A DNA stretch of 64,000 nt from Seriola aureovittata (Eukaryota; Chordata; Actinopteri; Carangiformes; Carangidae). The notes under the pieces are model-generated. The model saw only the letters and a program-made list of their open reading frames with translations, did no database searches and was not told where the DNA came from. Shown here piece by piece: positions 36,945 through 48,340 of this stretch (position 1 is its first letter; each line of letters opens with the position of its first letter). Location of the stretch: positions 4,617,560 through 4,681,559 of the forward strand of contig NC_079375.1 in assembly GCF_021018895.1 (NCBI RefSeq), in the 5' to 3' direction. The translations under genes and the position numbers were made by a program.

Positions 36945-37200
36945 ATCCCATCCTCAGGAACGCCTTGACAGAAGTTCTTCAAAATTTTGCAAAACCATTC
37001 ATTTGGACTCAGGGATGAATTGATTAGATGTTGGTAGGCAAAGGTCAAAGGTCACGGTGGTTTTTGCCTTGTGAATGCGATATCTCAGTAACGCCTTGAT
37101 GGGAATTTCTTAAAATTTGGCAGAAATGTTCTGAACGAAAAGACAAACTGCTGTATGAGTTGCTTTGACCTTTTGACCACCAAAATCTAATCAATTATGA
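36945..37200 (+). repeat. teleost tandem-type repeat, two diverged units, with a DR1 motif
   Basis: Two units of about 132 bp: CTCAGGAACGCCTTGACAGA then TTCTTCAAAATTTTGC from 36952, and CTCAGTAACGCCTTGATGGG then TTTCTTAAAATTTGGC from about 37084. Both carry GGTCAAA words. The first unit ends in AGGTCAAAGGTCA at 37042-37054, a perfect direct repeat of AGGTCA with one-base spacing. This matches a tandem repeat widespread in fish genomes. Confidence 0.65.
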
Positions 37201-38825
37201 TAAAACTTTCTTACAAATGGTTAATATTTTAGATGATTCTGGATAAACACGGATGTAATCTGAAACTAGTCTCAGTGGCGGAGGCAGACAACTGTGAGGC
37301 AGTAACTGGAGTTTCAGTTCATTTATGTTGTGTCACCATCAGTTATCCAACATGTCCATACTCCTAACACAGCCTTATATCCTAGCAAGAAAGAAAGAAA
37401 AGAAAACTTACTCTTAGTCCAACTTTCCGGAAGATGGTCCCGGTGATGCCAAATGCTAAATGCCTGAAAACCAGAACATCTGGTTACCCTGTTTGGGTCA
37501 ATAAATAAACAAATAAAGAAACATTTCATTGTAGTTTTATAAGTGAGCGTGTCGTTATACCATGCGTGCTTTGGGTTTATCCAGTAGTGCTGACAGAGTG
37601 TTGTAAGCCCAAGGGATTGTGTAATATTCTCTTTAAAACCAACTTCAATCTAAGTTAAAACATGAAAACCACTTACAAAACTAATTTCTATCAAAAAAGC
37701 AGTAAAAGAAAAAAAAAACAAAAAAAAAAAAAAAACACACCTCTGTATCACCATGGTGTTTTTTCATGTTGCAGTGCTACCAAAAAAAGGCAGAAATCAG
37801 GAAGTGGAAGCAGCCAGTCTGATGAGAGGGCGATGATGGACGATGATTGATGGCTGGGAAGCGTCCTGATCCCAGAGGAAGGTCGAACCTCAGTAATCAC
37901 AATTAGCCCATCCAACACTCAATCACACCACTCAATGGCTCCCAAATGGCAGAAAACGCTCTGCAGCAGAAACACAGCAGCCCTGCATCCAGGGGAACAT
38001 TAAGGCAGCTTTCAGGGAAAGGAATGTGCTTCGGCGAGGTTCTCTGGTTATTTATTTTGGTCTGGAGAGAGGGTGAAGGCACTTCTGTTTTTCTGGATGG
38101 TTCCGGGAAGGTTTTTTTTTTTTTTTTTTCCTCTGACTGTGTTGACACCATGATGTGTGTGCTGGAAGCGAAAGCTTCGAAGCGGTTGTCAGCACTGCAC
38201 TTGTGTCTGCCCAGCAGTGGTCACTGATGATTATTACAGACACGTCTGAAAAAAAAAAAAAAAAGAAAAAGTCCATGTTCTGTGTGGGATTTTTATGATT
38301 TGAACATAGTGACACTTTTTTTGAAATGGCTCTTTTTGAGTGGTGAAGTGGCTGAAACCTCTATAGACTGAGAGTCACTTGTGGTTCTGCCTTTTAAACT
38401 ATTCATTATCGGTTCATAACCATTTATTCCTCCATGTTCTGTGGCCTGAAAGAACATCAGCTCTGCACAGTTACCAACATATTTTTAACTTTAAGTCTCC
38501 CTCCTTAACCGACCTAACAAAATGCATATTGTAGAAGCTATTAAGAATGAATAAAACATCCACTTCTCCACTTATCCTGGGAGTGGAAAAGCCAAACTGT
38601 GTGTGTGTGAGGTGAGAGTGGAAAAGGAAACCAATAACTTGATGCACTTCCCTCTCACGGAAAACTGACGAATGTGCCCAAAGAGTTTCATTCACTCACA
38701 CGGCCGCGAGTTGCCAACAAAATGTCAAAAGGTGCCTAAAATGCAGACGCTTGCATAAGGAGCTCCCGTCTTGTTCCACTTTCCCAGGCAAAATGTTGTA
38801 CCTTTGAATTACCAGCACATTTTTA
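37201..38825. other. unassigned sequence with A/T runs
   Basis: A runs at 37708-37735 and 38250-38265 and a T run at 38111-38129. No gene recognised. Confidence 0.5.
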
Positions 38826-38885
38826 TGTTTACATTTTAGGCAGTATAGAAGACAACCTCATCCGGAGTGATTTACAGTGAGCGCT
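38826..38885 (+). repeat. short fragment of a teleost interspersed repeat
   Basis: TTTACATTTTAGGCA...CTCATCCGGAGTGATTTACAGTGAG follows the common fish motif ending in CTTATCCAGAGCGACTTACA. Too short to assign a class. Confidence 0.45.
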
Positions 38886-39544
38886 GCCACACGAAGCCAG
38901 GAGGCAGCAACAGTGCAAGACATGAAACCTGAGCAGAGAAACAAAACTTTATACAGTTTTTCTCCGATCCCAACAAAAACACTGCTGGTACAGAGTGGTC
39001 GGTGCATTATTCAAAAGAATTTGTAAGTATGATTAATGTTTCTATGAAATCTAATCCATTAAACCTTTAAAACAAAAAAAAAATCTTGTAGGCTTTCACA
39101 GTTGTAGACCTGAGACTTGTACTTGACTCAGACTTATGTCAGGATCAGACCACTCGATGTTTTTTGTCCAGCTTGGCCGAGAGACGTGGCAGACAACACG
39201 CCGGAGCCGGCCAATCGTAGCTTTGCATCTTAATGACTGGTTTGCACACGAGTGTGTCGGTGAGGTGCCAGGGACTGACCCACTGTTCCACCTGACAGCA
39301 CAGACAACAAAAGAGGTTTTACACATGTGATTGTGGTTTTAGGAATGAAAGTGAAACTGGAACTAGTCATCATCAACAGGCAGTGAAGGTGGGCGCCATC
39401 GTTCTTCCTCCCTGCTGGTAGAAAGAGGTGCAGGCGAACATAAGTGTATATTTGCAGAGGTGTGGTAAATTTGGTAGTATTGCAATAGACTGCAAGATGA
39501 TTATAAGTTCAATGAAATTAAATATTCTACTTCTGCTATTTGTT
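38886..39544. other. unassigned sequence
   Basis: Positions about 39130-39310 are GC-richer and might belong to another teleost repeat; I could not confirm it. No gene recognised. Confidence 0.4.
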
Positions 39545-39923
39545 TGCCATGATGCACAATTTATGTTTGAGCTTTTGTGTTGTTTGCACTTTGAGTTTGG
39601 TCATTTCCTGTTTTATTTTGTAGCTGCTTTCCCTGTGTCTCTTGATGTTCTTACTTCCTGTCTTTGTCCCGTTTCCCCCTTGTTGATTGTCCGCCCCGCC
39701 CTAATGTGTTTCACCTGTGTTGTATCACCCTGGCCTCCCTTGTGTCCATTTTTTCTCTGTGCTCCACTTTGTCTGGGTCAGTTCGTCTGTTCGAGCCCCG
39801 TCGTGCTTCTGGTACATGTTCCCGTCCCCTTTGTTACTCTCCAATTTGGATTTTGAGACCTTTTTCCAGCAACTCCCTTTTTCGTTGTCTGCATTTGGGT
39901 TCAGTTTTTCCCCTACCGTGACA
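39545..39923 (+). repeat. LTR-like repeat (probable solo or truncated LTR)
   Basis: Pyrimidine-rich sequence with the order ...GGTCATTTCCTGTTTTATTT, CTTCCTGTCTTTGTCCCGTT, TTGATTGTCCGCCCCGCCCT, TTTCACCTGTGT, ending CTGCATTTGGGTTC...CTACCGTGACA (39923). This matches LTRs of a teleost retroelement. The 3' end shares CTGCATTTGGGT and TACCGTGACA with the solo LTR at 48649-49134. The 5' boundary is uncertain (TGCCATG at 39545 is a guess) and no target-site duplication is seen. Confidence 0.55.
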
Positions 39924-40120
39924 TTCACCGAGGTCACAGCCACGCCTGGAAGAGCAGTCTGTTCTCTAAATCTGACCCACAAACGTTCAAAGTGAAGTGA
40001 GAGAAGGCAAAAAGGTAATGCTCTGTCATTTGTCCTTCACATACTATAAAATATGTAGGTGCTCGTTTTCATCGCCGACGTGCCGTGTCTGTAAAATCAG
40101 ACCATTATCCGACTGGTATC
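39924..40120. other. short unassigned spacer
   Basis: Unassigned sequence between the LTR-like repeat and the hAT element. Confidence 0.5.
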
Positions 40121-40128
40121 GTGTAGTC

Positions 40129-40521
40129 CAGTGGTTCCCAGTGGTATTGCAAGTGGGCCGACAAATCATTTGCAAAACAGCACAATTTTGGTGAAAAGAT
40201 GTTTTAAAAACTGTGATAAGCTACTGATAGCAAACAAGTATACGGTGTGATCTGGCGGCAACGATAAAAGTTCCTATCTCAGTAAACTAGAGTATCAAAA
40301 TGGCTAGCTGGTTAGCAACAGGAAGAATTAAAAGGAAAGTGATCATGAAAAAAAAAAATTGAGCTTCCCCTGCTTTCAGTTCAATCTTGAATGTTTGATC
40401 ATTAAAATAAAAAAGTGCTCTGAGGCATTAATTGGACTCTGTTGTTACGGGGTCGGATGTGTGCCGTCAACATTTGAGATTTTCGAGCGGGCCATGAGTT
40501 GGAAAACATTGGGAACCACTG
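40129..40521 (+). mobile_element. non-autonomous hAT (Charlie-like) element
   Basis: Terminal inverted repeats are CAGTGGTTCCCA at the left end and TGGGAACCACTG at the right end, a perfect 12-bp match and the hallmark of Charlie-type hAT transposons. Flanking 8-mers GTGTAGTC (40121-40128) and GTGTAATC (40522-40529) match at 7 of 8 positions, as expected for a hAT target-site duplication. The 393-bp interior has no intact transposase. Confidence 0.85.
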
Positions 40522-40529
40522 GTGTAATC

Positions 40530-41923
40530 TGATCTCTCCGTTAAATTGCGAAAATTAGGATTTGAGATTTGAGAAAGCGAGGAAATCTGAAGTTGTGACA
40601 TGTTAAAGACCAGGTCAATTGAAAAAAATGGAAAACTTTCCACAGCTTTGGATCATAAACGTATAATTATAACGCCTCTGCACTGAAAAAAAAAAACAAA
40701 AAAAAAAACAACTAGGTCTCAGCCATTTAAACTGTTAACAGTTTGGACGTGCGCTCACAGTCTTGAGACTTGACTTGAAACTTACTGACAGACTTAAGAC
40801 TCGACTTGGACTTGCCTCAAAGACCTGAAAACAGCTCTGGGCAGAAGAGAACAAGCCAAATCCTCCATCTCCAAAGTCATAAGTAAATAAAATTAAGGCC
40901 AAAACAGGACATATTCCCATGTCATTGGAACAATTTTGTATGACAGTGAAATGCCAGCTAAAGAAAAATGTTTTTACAGTCATCTATTCAAGATAAAGAG
41001 AGGGAGAGACTAACAACTTAATTTCCATGAAAATGTTATTGCAGGATTTTTCACTATGATTCAGCGTCTTAGTCAGCTGCCAAAGCTGTGGTGGTACGAA
41101 TATTCAAGCTGTCAGACAATTATTATGTTAGGGGTAAAAGAGTGACAGGAGTGGGAGCTGGACCACTTTAGCCTGAATTACAACCAGGCAGGGGGAGAGA
41201 GGGAAGGAAGGGGAAACGGAGAAAGAAGAAATAGAAAAAAAGACAGGGAGGCCAGAAACTGACGGAGTATGATTTAAACTCTCCTGTGCTCACGTCTTTA
41301 CGGTAAAAACTGCCAAAAAATGTCTTGCTCATTGCCCCAGTGACTGCAAACCTTCCCTCACTGCCTGATGAAAAACTCAAACACTGAATCTAAAACACAC
41401 CACCTCTATCAGAAACTTTTCTTTGTTGCAGAAACTGTACCCAGCGGAGCTTGGATACGCATCCAGCTTGCCATTATGCAATCAGCCAACAATTCACAAC
41501 ATAATAAAAACTGCACACAGGAACAATGTATGTACATATTCCCTCAGAGTCCAATCCAGTTACCACCTTTACACTGCGAGAGGCAATTTCCTGTGTGGCT
41601 CAGCTGATGAGGTTTCAGAGTAGAAACGGGCCAGTAATTGAATCTCGGAGCTCTTGTTAAAAGTGCAGCTGTTGATGGCAAAGCTCGGTGGAAGCGGAGT
41701 GTGAATTCTTGTGTCATGGTGCAAGCGCGGGGGGGGGGAACTCTGGCCACATATGCCAGCCATCAGCACCGGACTGTACAGTGTGCTTTTAGGAAAAGGC
41801 TCTGACGAGAAAGCCCTGCGGAGCCTTCTCACGCACATGTGTGAACAAATGTAAGCATGCTATGACATAAATGCGCTGTGTGAGAAGTCTCACCCTTTTA
41901 TATGCCTGAATGTGTCCATCTAG
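40530..41923. other. unassigned sequence
   Basis: A-rich tract at 40687-40709 and GGAAGG-rich sequence at 41190-41250. No gene recognised. Confidence 0.5.
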
Positions 41924-42217
41924 CAGCGGTGGAAAGTAACTTCGATGTGCATTTGCTCAAGTATCTGAGAGTTAACATTTTCCATTTAAAATGATACATA
42001 GAAATATATATGTGAACTGTTATATGAAATATGATGCATCATCACAGATTAAACTACCTAATGTGTGTATAATAGTTCAAATAGAACCTAATTATTTTGG
42101 CTGGTTGAGATATAGCTAATTTTCATATGGATTTATTGGTAATAATCATACAACTTCCAGGTAAAATGAATGCATGGGGGGGTAAAAAAAGGAATATGAA
42201 TACTTCTTGCACCACTC
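41924..42217 (+). mobile_element. non-autonomous DNA-transposon remnant (CAGYGGTGGAAAGTAAC family)
   Basis: Starts CAGCGGTGGAAAGTAAC and ends GAATACTTCTTGCACCACTC; the outer blocks are inverted copies (CAGTGGTGGAAGAAGTATTC-type). The interior keeps CTCAAGTAT and ACAGATTAAACTACCTAA, typical of this abundant teleost family. A fragment of a related sequence is at 43551-43680. No clear target-site duplication remains. Confidence 0.7.
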
Positions 42218-42261
42218 ACTCAGTCCGTTTTGAGATTACTGTACGTCTATGGAGTATTATG

Positions 42262-42375
42262 GTGACAGGCACACTACAGGCACAGCGGTGCTTTGACACT
42301 GGTACGCTAACATGCTTGCAATGACAATGCTAAAATGTTTAGCCCATGTAACATTTACCACATTTTGTGGCTAAA
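42262..42375 (+). repeat. fragment of a GCTAACATGCT-type teleost repeat
   Basis: CAGGCACAGCGGTGCTTTGA followed by GCTAACATGCTTGCAATGAC, AATGCTAAAATGTTTAGC and ATTTACCACATTTTG follows a repeat common in fish genomes. Class not assigned. Confidence 0.5.
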
Positions 42376-42416
42376 AAGTGAATACAGCATCTCAGATCAT
42401 AAGCCAGCCCAAGTCC

Positions 42417-42510
42417 ATCCACCCATCCATTAGCTATCTTATCCCCTGCTGAAGCCGGATTCAACTGACATTAGACAAGAGGCGGGCTACAGCAGGATAG
42501 GTCACCACAC
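42417..42510 (+). repeat. fragment of the same family as 2541-2734, other end
   Basis: CATCCACCCATCCATTAGCT, TTATCCCC, TCAACTGACATTAGACAAGA and GGCGGGCTACAGCAGGATAGGTC follow the start of the family (CATCCATTATCTATACC...GACATAGGGCGAGAGGCGGGGTAC...CCTGGACAGGTC). Old and truncated. Confidence 0.55.
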
Positions 42511-43550
42511 CTGTATAAAGTTTCAATTCAAGCAAACGTATCTCTATATCATGCCACACCCCCCAAATATCCTGTTCCATTCCTGAGATACATATAGTAA
42601 AAAAAAAAAAAAAAAAAAAAAGGAACAAAAACGCTCATTTTGACTTTACAGCTTCCAGACTTTCACTGTGTAGCTGCTGACTCTGCCAGGTTTGCCGACT
42701 TGGATTCTTCCAGTCCCCGGTCGCAGCCGAGCTACACAACCCAAAGGGCCAGACTGTGAAAATGACATCAGTCAATCACAGTCCCGGTACAGTAAAGAGC
42801 TGTCAGATCTCCTACTCTCAGGGTGCTTTGTGGAGGTGCATATGCAGGTTAGCACATAAATTACGCCCCCCTTATAGTTGGAAATGTCCAAAAGAGGAGG
42901 AAAAAAAAAAAAAAAGAGTTTCAGACAAGGGAGACATGCACAGTAGAGCAATGAGAGCATGTGGAGGGTGGGGAGTTTATTGTGATGTTAATACTGCAGA
43001 ACTGGGCTGCTTCATATTTGCCAGATACCAAATAAATTTATATTGACATTGCCAGTATGGGTAGACTATAGTGCTACAGTAAATTTTTCATGTTCCTGGA
43101 TTCAAGCTTATTTTTCCATTAGAGAGTTTAGTGATCATAAATGCTTCTTGCTCAGTGCGTTGCTTCATTTTCCCCCACCGGATTTCAGTTAGCAACCTTT
43201 CCTTTCACAGTGCTCTTATACTGACCTGCCTGATACTGGAAATGCCTTTCAATTCATAATGGATGGCTATTATTAACAGCCACCACCTGTTCCTCACCTA
43301 CTGCTGGCCCAGGGAATGTAATACAGCTCCACAGTTGTATTAATGCTGAATGAACACAGTTTAACTAAAACAGAGGGGAGCTGATGCATGTTGGGAGAAT
43401 ATCCTGCTCCGGCTCAGGACAGCACCAACATGCTCCGTGCTGTTTGAAGCGCCTTTCACATGCAATGAATATGAACACAGTCTGTAAATGTACTGGTTCT
43501 TTTACAGATCTGTGTCACGTTTGAAAATAACTTGGTTCTTTTCAAAGATT
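42511..43550. other. unassigned sequence with one candidate conserved block
   Basis: A 23-A run at about 42599-42621. Positions about 43130-43480 are high-complexity, with an E-box CACCTG and TAAT cores; possible conserved non-coding DNA. No gene recognised. Confidence 0.4.
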
Positions 43551-43680
43551 TATAGAACAAGTTACATTTATTCTCATTACTGTAACTAAGTCATTTTTTG
43601 TGTACTTGTACATTTGAGTATTTTTTACCTGTTACGTTAGTATTTTATTTCGCTACATTTAAAGTGTTACAGCGAAAAAA
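43551..43680 (+). repeat. fragment related to the 41924-42217 family
   Basis: AGTTACATTTATTCTCATTA, GTGTACTTGTACATTTGAGT, and TTTCGCTACATTTAAA follow the AGTACATTTACTCAAGTACT / ACTTGTACTTTACTTGAGTA / CCACTACATTT order of this teleost family. Truncated at both ends. Confidence 0.5.
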
Positions 43681-45579
43681 CAAAAGTCACATGATGAACT
43701 TGTGATTATCCATGTGAGAACGCAACAAATGAAAAGAGTCCAAATCAGCAGAGCCTGAGTTCTAACATGTCATTACATCACGAACCTCCCGGTGGTCACC
43801 TGCCTGTTCCTGTGCCATCCTGTCAGTCTGTAACTGTCAGAAGGAGGAAAAACTTTCCCTGAGAATGAAAAAACACCCCCACAGTTTTTCCCCTACAGTT
43901 CTGTGCACGAGTCAACTTTCCCCTACATTGTTTCAGATACATGAGATCCACCTCGTGTTCTTTTCAATTTGTACAGCGTCAAACAAATAATGGTTCATTT
44001 GATACTACAAACACACGATCAACAGCGGCAGTGTAGTTTGTCCTGCTACTGCTCTTACTACTGTGTTGGGAGAATCATCTGAATCAATATATCTACATCC
44101 TAATCGTTTTATATATTTATATCAAGTACGATGCAAAACACCTGGATTTTAAATGTTATAAGTGCGACTCCAATCATGTCTGAATGATGCTCGACAAATA
44201 AATACACTGGGACACTTCATAGCAGCGGGTGCTGGGTGCCACACAGGGAGCATGGGAATGACTGTGGGTGGGGTCAGAGTTCACTGAATGAGTTGAACAG
44301 GAAATACCCAATATGGTGAACAGCATTTACCCTGTTCTGGTCAATTACAAAATTGTTTATCATCGGTCCTCGCGCTATCAATCATCCTTCCTTCAGCCCG
44401 ATGCATGAAAGCCGTCGCTGTAGATTCTGGAAGACCATTAAATTGAAGTTACTGTGACACGTAAGACTTTCCTGTCAGCTTCCTTTAAATAGACTTGGTT
44501 TTTATACACGGTACATGTCAAACTGCAAATGTATTTAAAGAATACTAAAGGTCCTAGTTCTACATTACACACATGTGTTTTACTTTACGTTTGAGAATAT
44601 CTTAAGTTTGGCTGAGTCATGTTTAACTTGTATTTATAAGCATCAGATATACGGATATTAAATTTTGGAACCAACAAGTGTTTTTCCTGATTGTCCAGTC
44701 AAAGTCTGAGTTTTCTGGTAGTCTTCTGTTTTAAGATGGGGAGCCAGGAAACAATCAACGCAATTCAATAATCACCCCGGCTGTTTAAACCAAACCGGGG
44801 AGGCCCTTCTCTCTGTTTATTTTCCTTGTATCACGTTGCATTTTCTTTTTAATTTCATGGCCAAGTGGACCTCCCTGACATCCTGCCCAGCCCACCATCC
44901 GCATGTCCCATCCACCTCCACTCTCACCCCCCCCTTCACCCTCACCCCACCTCTTCTCTTCCTCCGTGGCCCTGAGACCCCTTCATCAACCCCCCCCCCC
45001 CCCCCCCCCCCCCAACTGCTCCCTCATAGATTTGGCAGATGCGAGTGTACTTTCCCTCATGAATACACACTCTGAACCCACACTTTACACATCAGACCTT
45101 GTCTACATAAATACATAAAGGCACATACACAAATGATTTGAGTTTGTACATATTTTTTTTGGAACTCCTCTTTTGGTGTTTGTTGGTCACTGAAACAAAA
45201 CGCTGTAGGATGCAAATAAATGATCATGAAAGTTATCACTCCAAAATTTGAGGCTGCAACAAAATATTTTTCATGTTACAAATGGGTCAAATGACTATGT
45301 CTAATGTAACATACTGCTGCTTTTTAGCCTCCTTTAGCTCAATGTTTTGGTTTTATGATCAGCAACAAAAAGGGAATATTTGGACTGTAATATGACTCCA
45401 GATGTGCTCCGTTTCTGCTGGATGTTTACACAAGCAGCTGTTTGCTAACATGTTCACCACAACAACTTTACAAGGTAATAATATATGTAGCCTATGTTGT
45501 GTTTCACTTTCTCTGCCTCCCCAAGTGGCCAATAATAAATGAATTTAAACTAATTTAAAAACTACAGGTTTTTTAAGCT
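43681..45579. other. unassigned sequence with a C24 run
   Basis: High-complexity sequence at about 44700-44880, then C-rich and proline-coding-like low-complexity sequence up to the poly(C) run at 44990-45013. No gene recognised. Confidence 0.45.
44990..45013. repeat. poly(C) tract, 24 C
   Basis: An uninterrupted run of 24 C, the longest C/G homopolymer in the window. Confidence 0.95.
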
Positions 45580-45737
45580 ATTTTGGGGGCTTTTTTGCCT
45601 TTACTGTAATAGGACAGTGAGCGATAGACGGGGGGCCCTTTGCTGACATGCAGCAAAGGGCCGTGGTTCTGACCCAAACTGCCAGGACTAAGCCTATGTG
45701 GTACACACTCTACCAAGTGAGCCACCGAAGGCGCCCC
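45580..45737 (-). repeat. tRNA-derived SINE
   Basis: On the reverse strand it starts GGGGCGCCTTCGG and carries TGGCTCACTTGG (plus-strand 45713-45724), one mismatch from the Pol III A box TRGCNNAGYNGG. GGGTCAGAACC (45665-45675) is two mismatches from the B box GGTTCRANNCC. The body has the ACATGCAGCAAAGGGCC and AATAGGACAGTGAGCGATAG blocks of a common teleost SINE, and the tail lies towards 45580. A related copy is at 28165-28333. Confidence 0.65.
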
Positions 45738-46290
45738 ATTTAAAACTAATATTAAAATAAATATTTTTTCCCCTCTTCATCCATCCAAAACATTGCTTCA
45801 ATTTTAAATGAGTAACTCACTTAATTTTTTTTGCTGGTTCCTTTAATTCAAGTGATGCACTTTGTTTTTAGTTGGATTTTCTTTGTCAGATCATAGTCGC
45901 CATCTCTGGAAACAACAGGAGAACTGGGGAGTTGTTCAATCATTCATGTAGTGGGGGATACACAGTAAAGATATGGAGTGGCAAAAATCTGAATAAAATT
46001 TTTAAGTAAATGTAAAATGATACTATAAGATATGAATACTGTGCACACTGGGTCTGGTTTCTCATGAAACTTTTCCCTGTTGAGCTTTAAGTAATGAAGA
46101 CATTAGAAACTGTAATGTTATTTCCTTGTGTCAGTTTAAAATTTATAACAATGGTTTCTGGATTGTAACGGGGGTGTAAGAAAAATCCTGGAGAGACATT
46201 TCTGAAAACTGAGACACTGCAGTTCTTCAATTTAAAACAGCTGTGAATTGACCACAGCTTCGACAGACACTGCACATCACAAGTGACAGA
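45738..46290. other. unassigned sequence
   Basis: AT-rich, no recognised feature. Confidence 0.5.
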
Positions 46291-46537
46291 CACACACACA
46301 CACACACACACACACGATTCCCTCCCAGAGCACAATTGCGCACATTGTGTCAATGTTGGCAAAACTAAATATGCCCGCAGGAATGAATGCAGACAGCAGC
46401 ACAATTACTGTACAGCATGTATGACAGATATGCTTAAAAACAGACAGACATGGGTCTCATACACACACACACACACACACACACCAAGTAGCGCATGTAC
46501 AGTACAAACGGGAGTAGCAGCATGCTTCTGACAGCTG

Positions 46538-46602
<65 letters not shown>

Positions 46603-46612
46603 TCTCTCTCTC
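46291..46612. repeat. cluster of opposed (CA)n and (TG)n microsatellites
   Basis: (CA)n at 46291-46315 and 46461-46484, then (TG)31 at 46539-46600 followed by (TC)6 to 46612. The CA and TG blocks are complementary, so single strands could pair. Several His-Thr and Cys-Val frames here are artefacts. Confidence 0.9.
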
Positions 46613-46914
46613 CTGACATCTCCATAAGGAACGTGAGCACGGCTGTGCCTCCCAGCAGATTCTCTGCACCACATAAACATGTCATCAAACAGGCGCTGTA
46701 AATAATTCTGCTGAAGCTCTTCGTTCCAGCGATGATGATGAATGAGGCCGATTCAGGTAGAGGCCACAGTTGCATTACATGACGTCATTGTCATACTTCC
46801 TTTATCTATGGTTGAAAAATAAATGGAGCCTCAATTTCGCGATTGCCAACAGTAGAACCATAGAAACTCAAACCACTTGCATAACTGGATTTCTTTTTCT
46901 TAAAGCAGTGTACT
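46613..46914. other. unassigned sequence
   Basis: High-complexity sequence to about 46780, then AT-rich. No gene recognised. Confidence 0.5.
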
Positions 46915-47325
46915 AAGTCATATTTACAGAAAATGATAAATAAATAAAATGAATAAAATAGAATGCATAAAATCAGTAAGACATCAATACTTATATCAGC
47001 ATCTAAGAGAAATTCTAAGAAAGCTAAACTTCTTAGTGAACTCGCTATTCTTGTATGTATAGGTAGTGTGTTCTATAGCTTTGGGCTGTAATTGACAAAG
47101 GTTGCATCCCCAAATTTTCCTACAGCTGCTGCTATAGGAACCCTCAATAAACCAGCAGTATGATCGCGATGTTCTTGGATGGTATACAGTTCATCAGGGA
47201 GTCAGCAATGTGGCTCAGTCCTCGCCTGGGAAGGGCTTTGTATATAAAAAAGGAGGAGGCCCTTAATATCAATTCTCAAATGTAACAGGAAGCCAGTGCA
47301 GAGCAGCTAGAACTGGACTAAAATA
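46915..47325 (+). repeat. LINE-like teleost interspersed repeat
   Basis: Ordered blocks TAGTGTGTTCTATAGCTTTG, GGCTGTAATTGACAAAGGTT, AGGGCTTTGTATATAAAAAA, CCCTTAATATCAATTCTCAAA and AACAGGAAGCCAGTGCAGAG match a very abundant vertebrate/teleost repeat whose blocks read TTCCACAG-TTTGGGGC, GCTTTATATG, AAATCAATTCTAAA and ACAGGNAGCCAGTG. Strongly diverged. I think of it as LINE-associated but the class is not certain. Confidence 0.6.
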
Positions 47326-48340
47326 CATATTTGTTTTGCTTGGTTTTTTTAGTCTCAGTCATATTTATAGGATCTCCAACTCAGTCACAAAAATAAAGAT
47401 TTCATTGATTTTAAATCAAATATTTAGTTTAAAATGATATAAAAAAAAACAAGACTTCAAATCCAAGCAAGAATAAGGCTCCAGGTCTTGAATTACAGAT
47501 GAGTTTCTAATGCATGGAAGCCTATCTTCCATCTATTATTTGTGTACCTTTTCTCACAGGAAGAAAACGTACTTTCATTTATTTGTCAACCTGCATACAG
47601 AGCATAGTTTATCCAGGCTCTAAAAATCAGACGTTTTTGTTTTATTTTGAAGGTCTTATTTATTCAGCTGATTGATTGGTTTGCTGGGGAATCCTGTCAC
47701 TTTGTCGTCTTGTCTGCAGCCAGATATATGATCTTAAAATATTGTGATTTCTACAGAACGTTTAAGTCAAGCTGCTTGAGTTCTTGCTTTCATTATGGTG
47801 ATGTGAGGGATGTATACAGTCTAACTAGCTTCTTTGTATCTGGTCTGTTTTAATGATACTGTCAGCTTCCCTGAGATCCCTCAGTGGAAGACTGAATCGT
47901 GCACATGAATCTTGTGTCAGTGAAGAAAAAAGTAAAAAAAAAAGTAAGATTAACGACAATTTGAAAATTTCAAGTGTCTTTTGAGTGTCACTCGAACTGT
48001 GACAGCCATCACTCACTCATCCACATCCACTCCGCAGGGTGCAGCCCACAGCAAAGCAGCAGCAGATGTTTGTAGAATCACAAACACACTCCTGTTTCTA
48101 TAAACAAGAGCATTCGTCACCGACAGGTAGGTACCTGCTGCCGAAGTCAGAGAGGGGCTGGGGCCGCCAGGTCGGACTTTGTTTGTGTATGAATGCACTG
48201 CAGGTACATGCAGGAAGTTTTGATTGTGCTGCTGCGCGCTTCAGATAACATCAGCTGAGGTTTCAAAGGCTTGGACCACCGTAGATGAATCTTCTTTTAA
48301 TGTCATCCAGATTTTAAAAAAGTTTGCAGACCTTAATGTT
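47326..48340. other. unassigned sequence
   Basis: AT-rich to about 47990, then more balanced. No gene or repeat recognised. Confidence 0.5.

Noticed and set aside
39130..39310. GC-richer block with a 64-codon frame that seemed reminiscent of a fish repeat
   Set aside because: I could not match enough ordered blocks to a family, and no second copy is in the window.
46405..46775. His-Thr and Cys-Val rich open frames
   Set aside because: Direct translations of (CA)n/(TG)n microsatellites.
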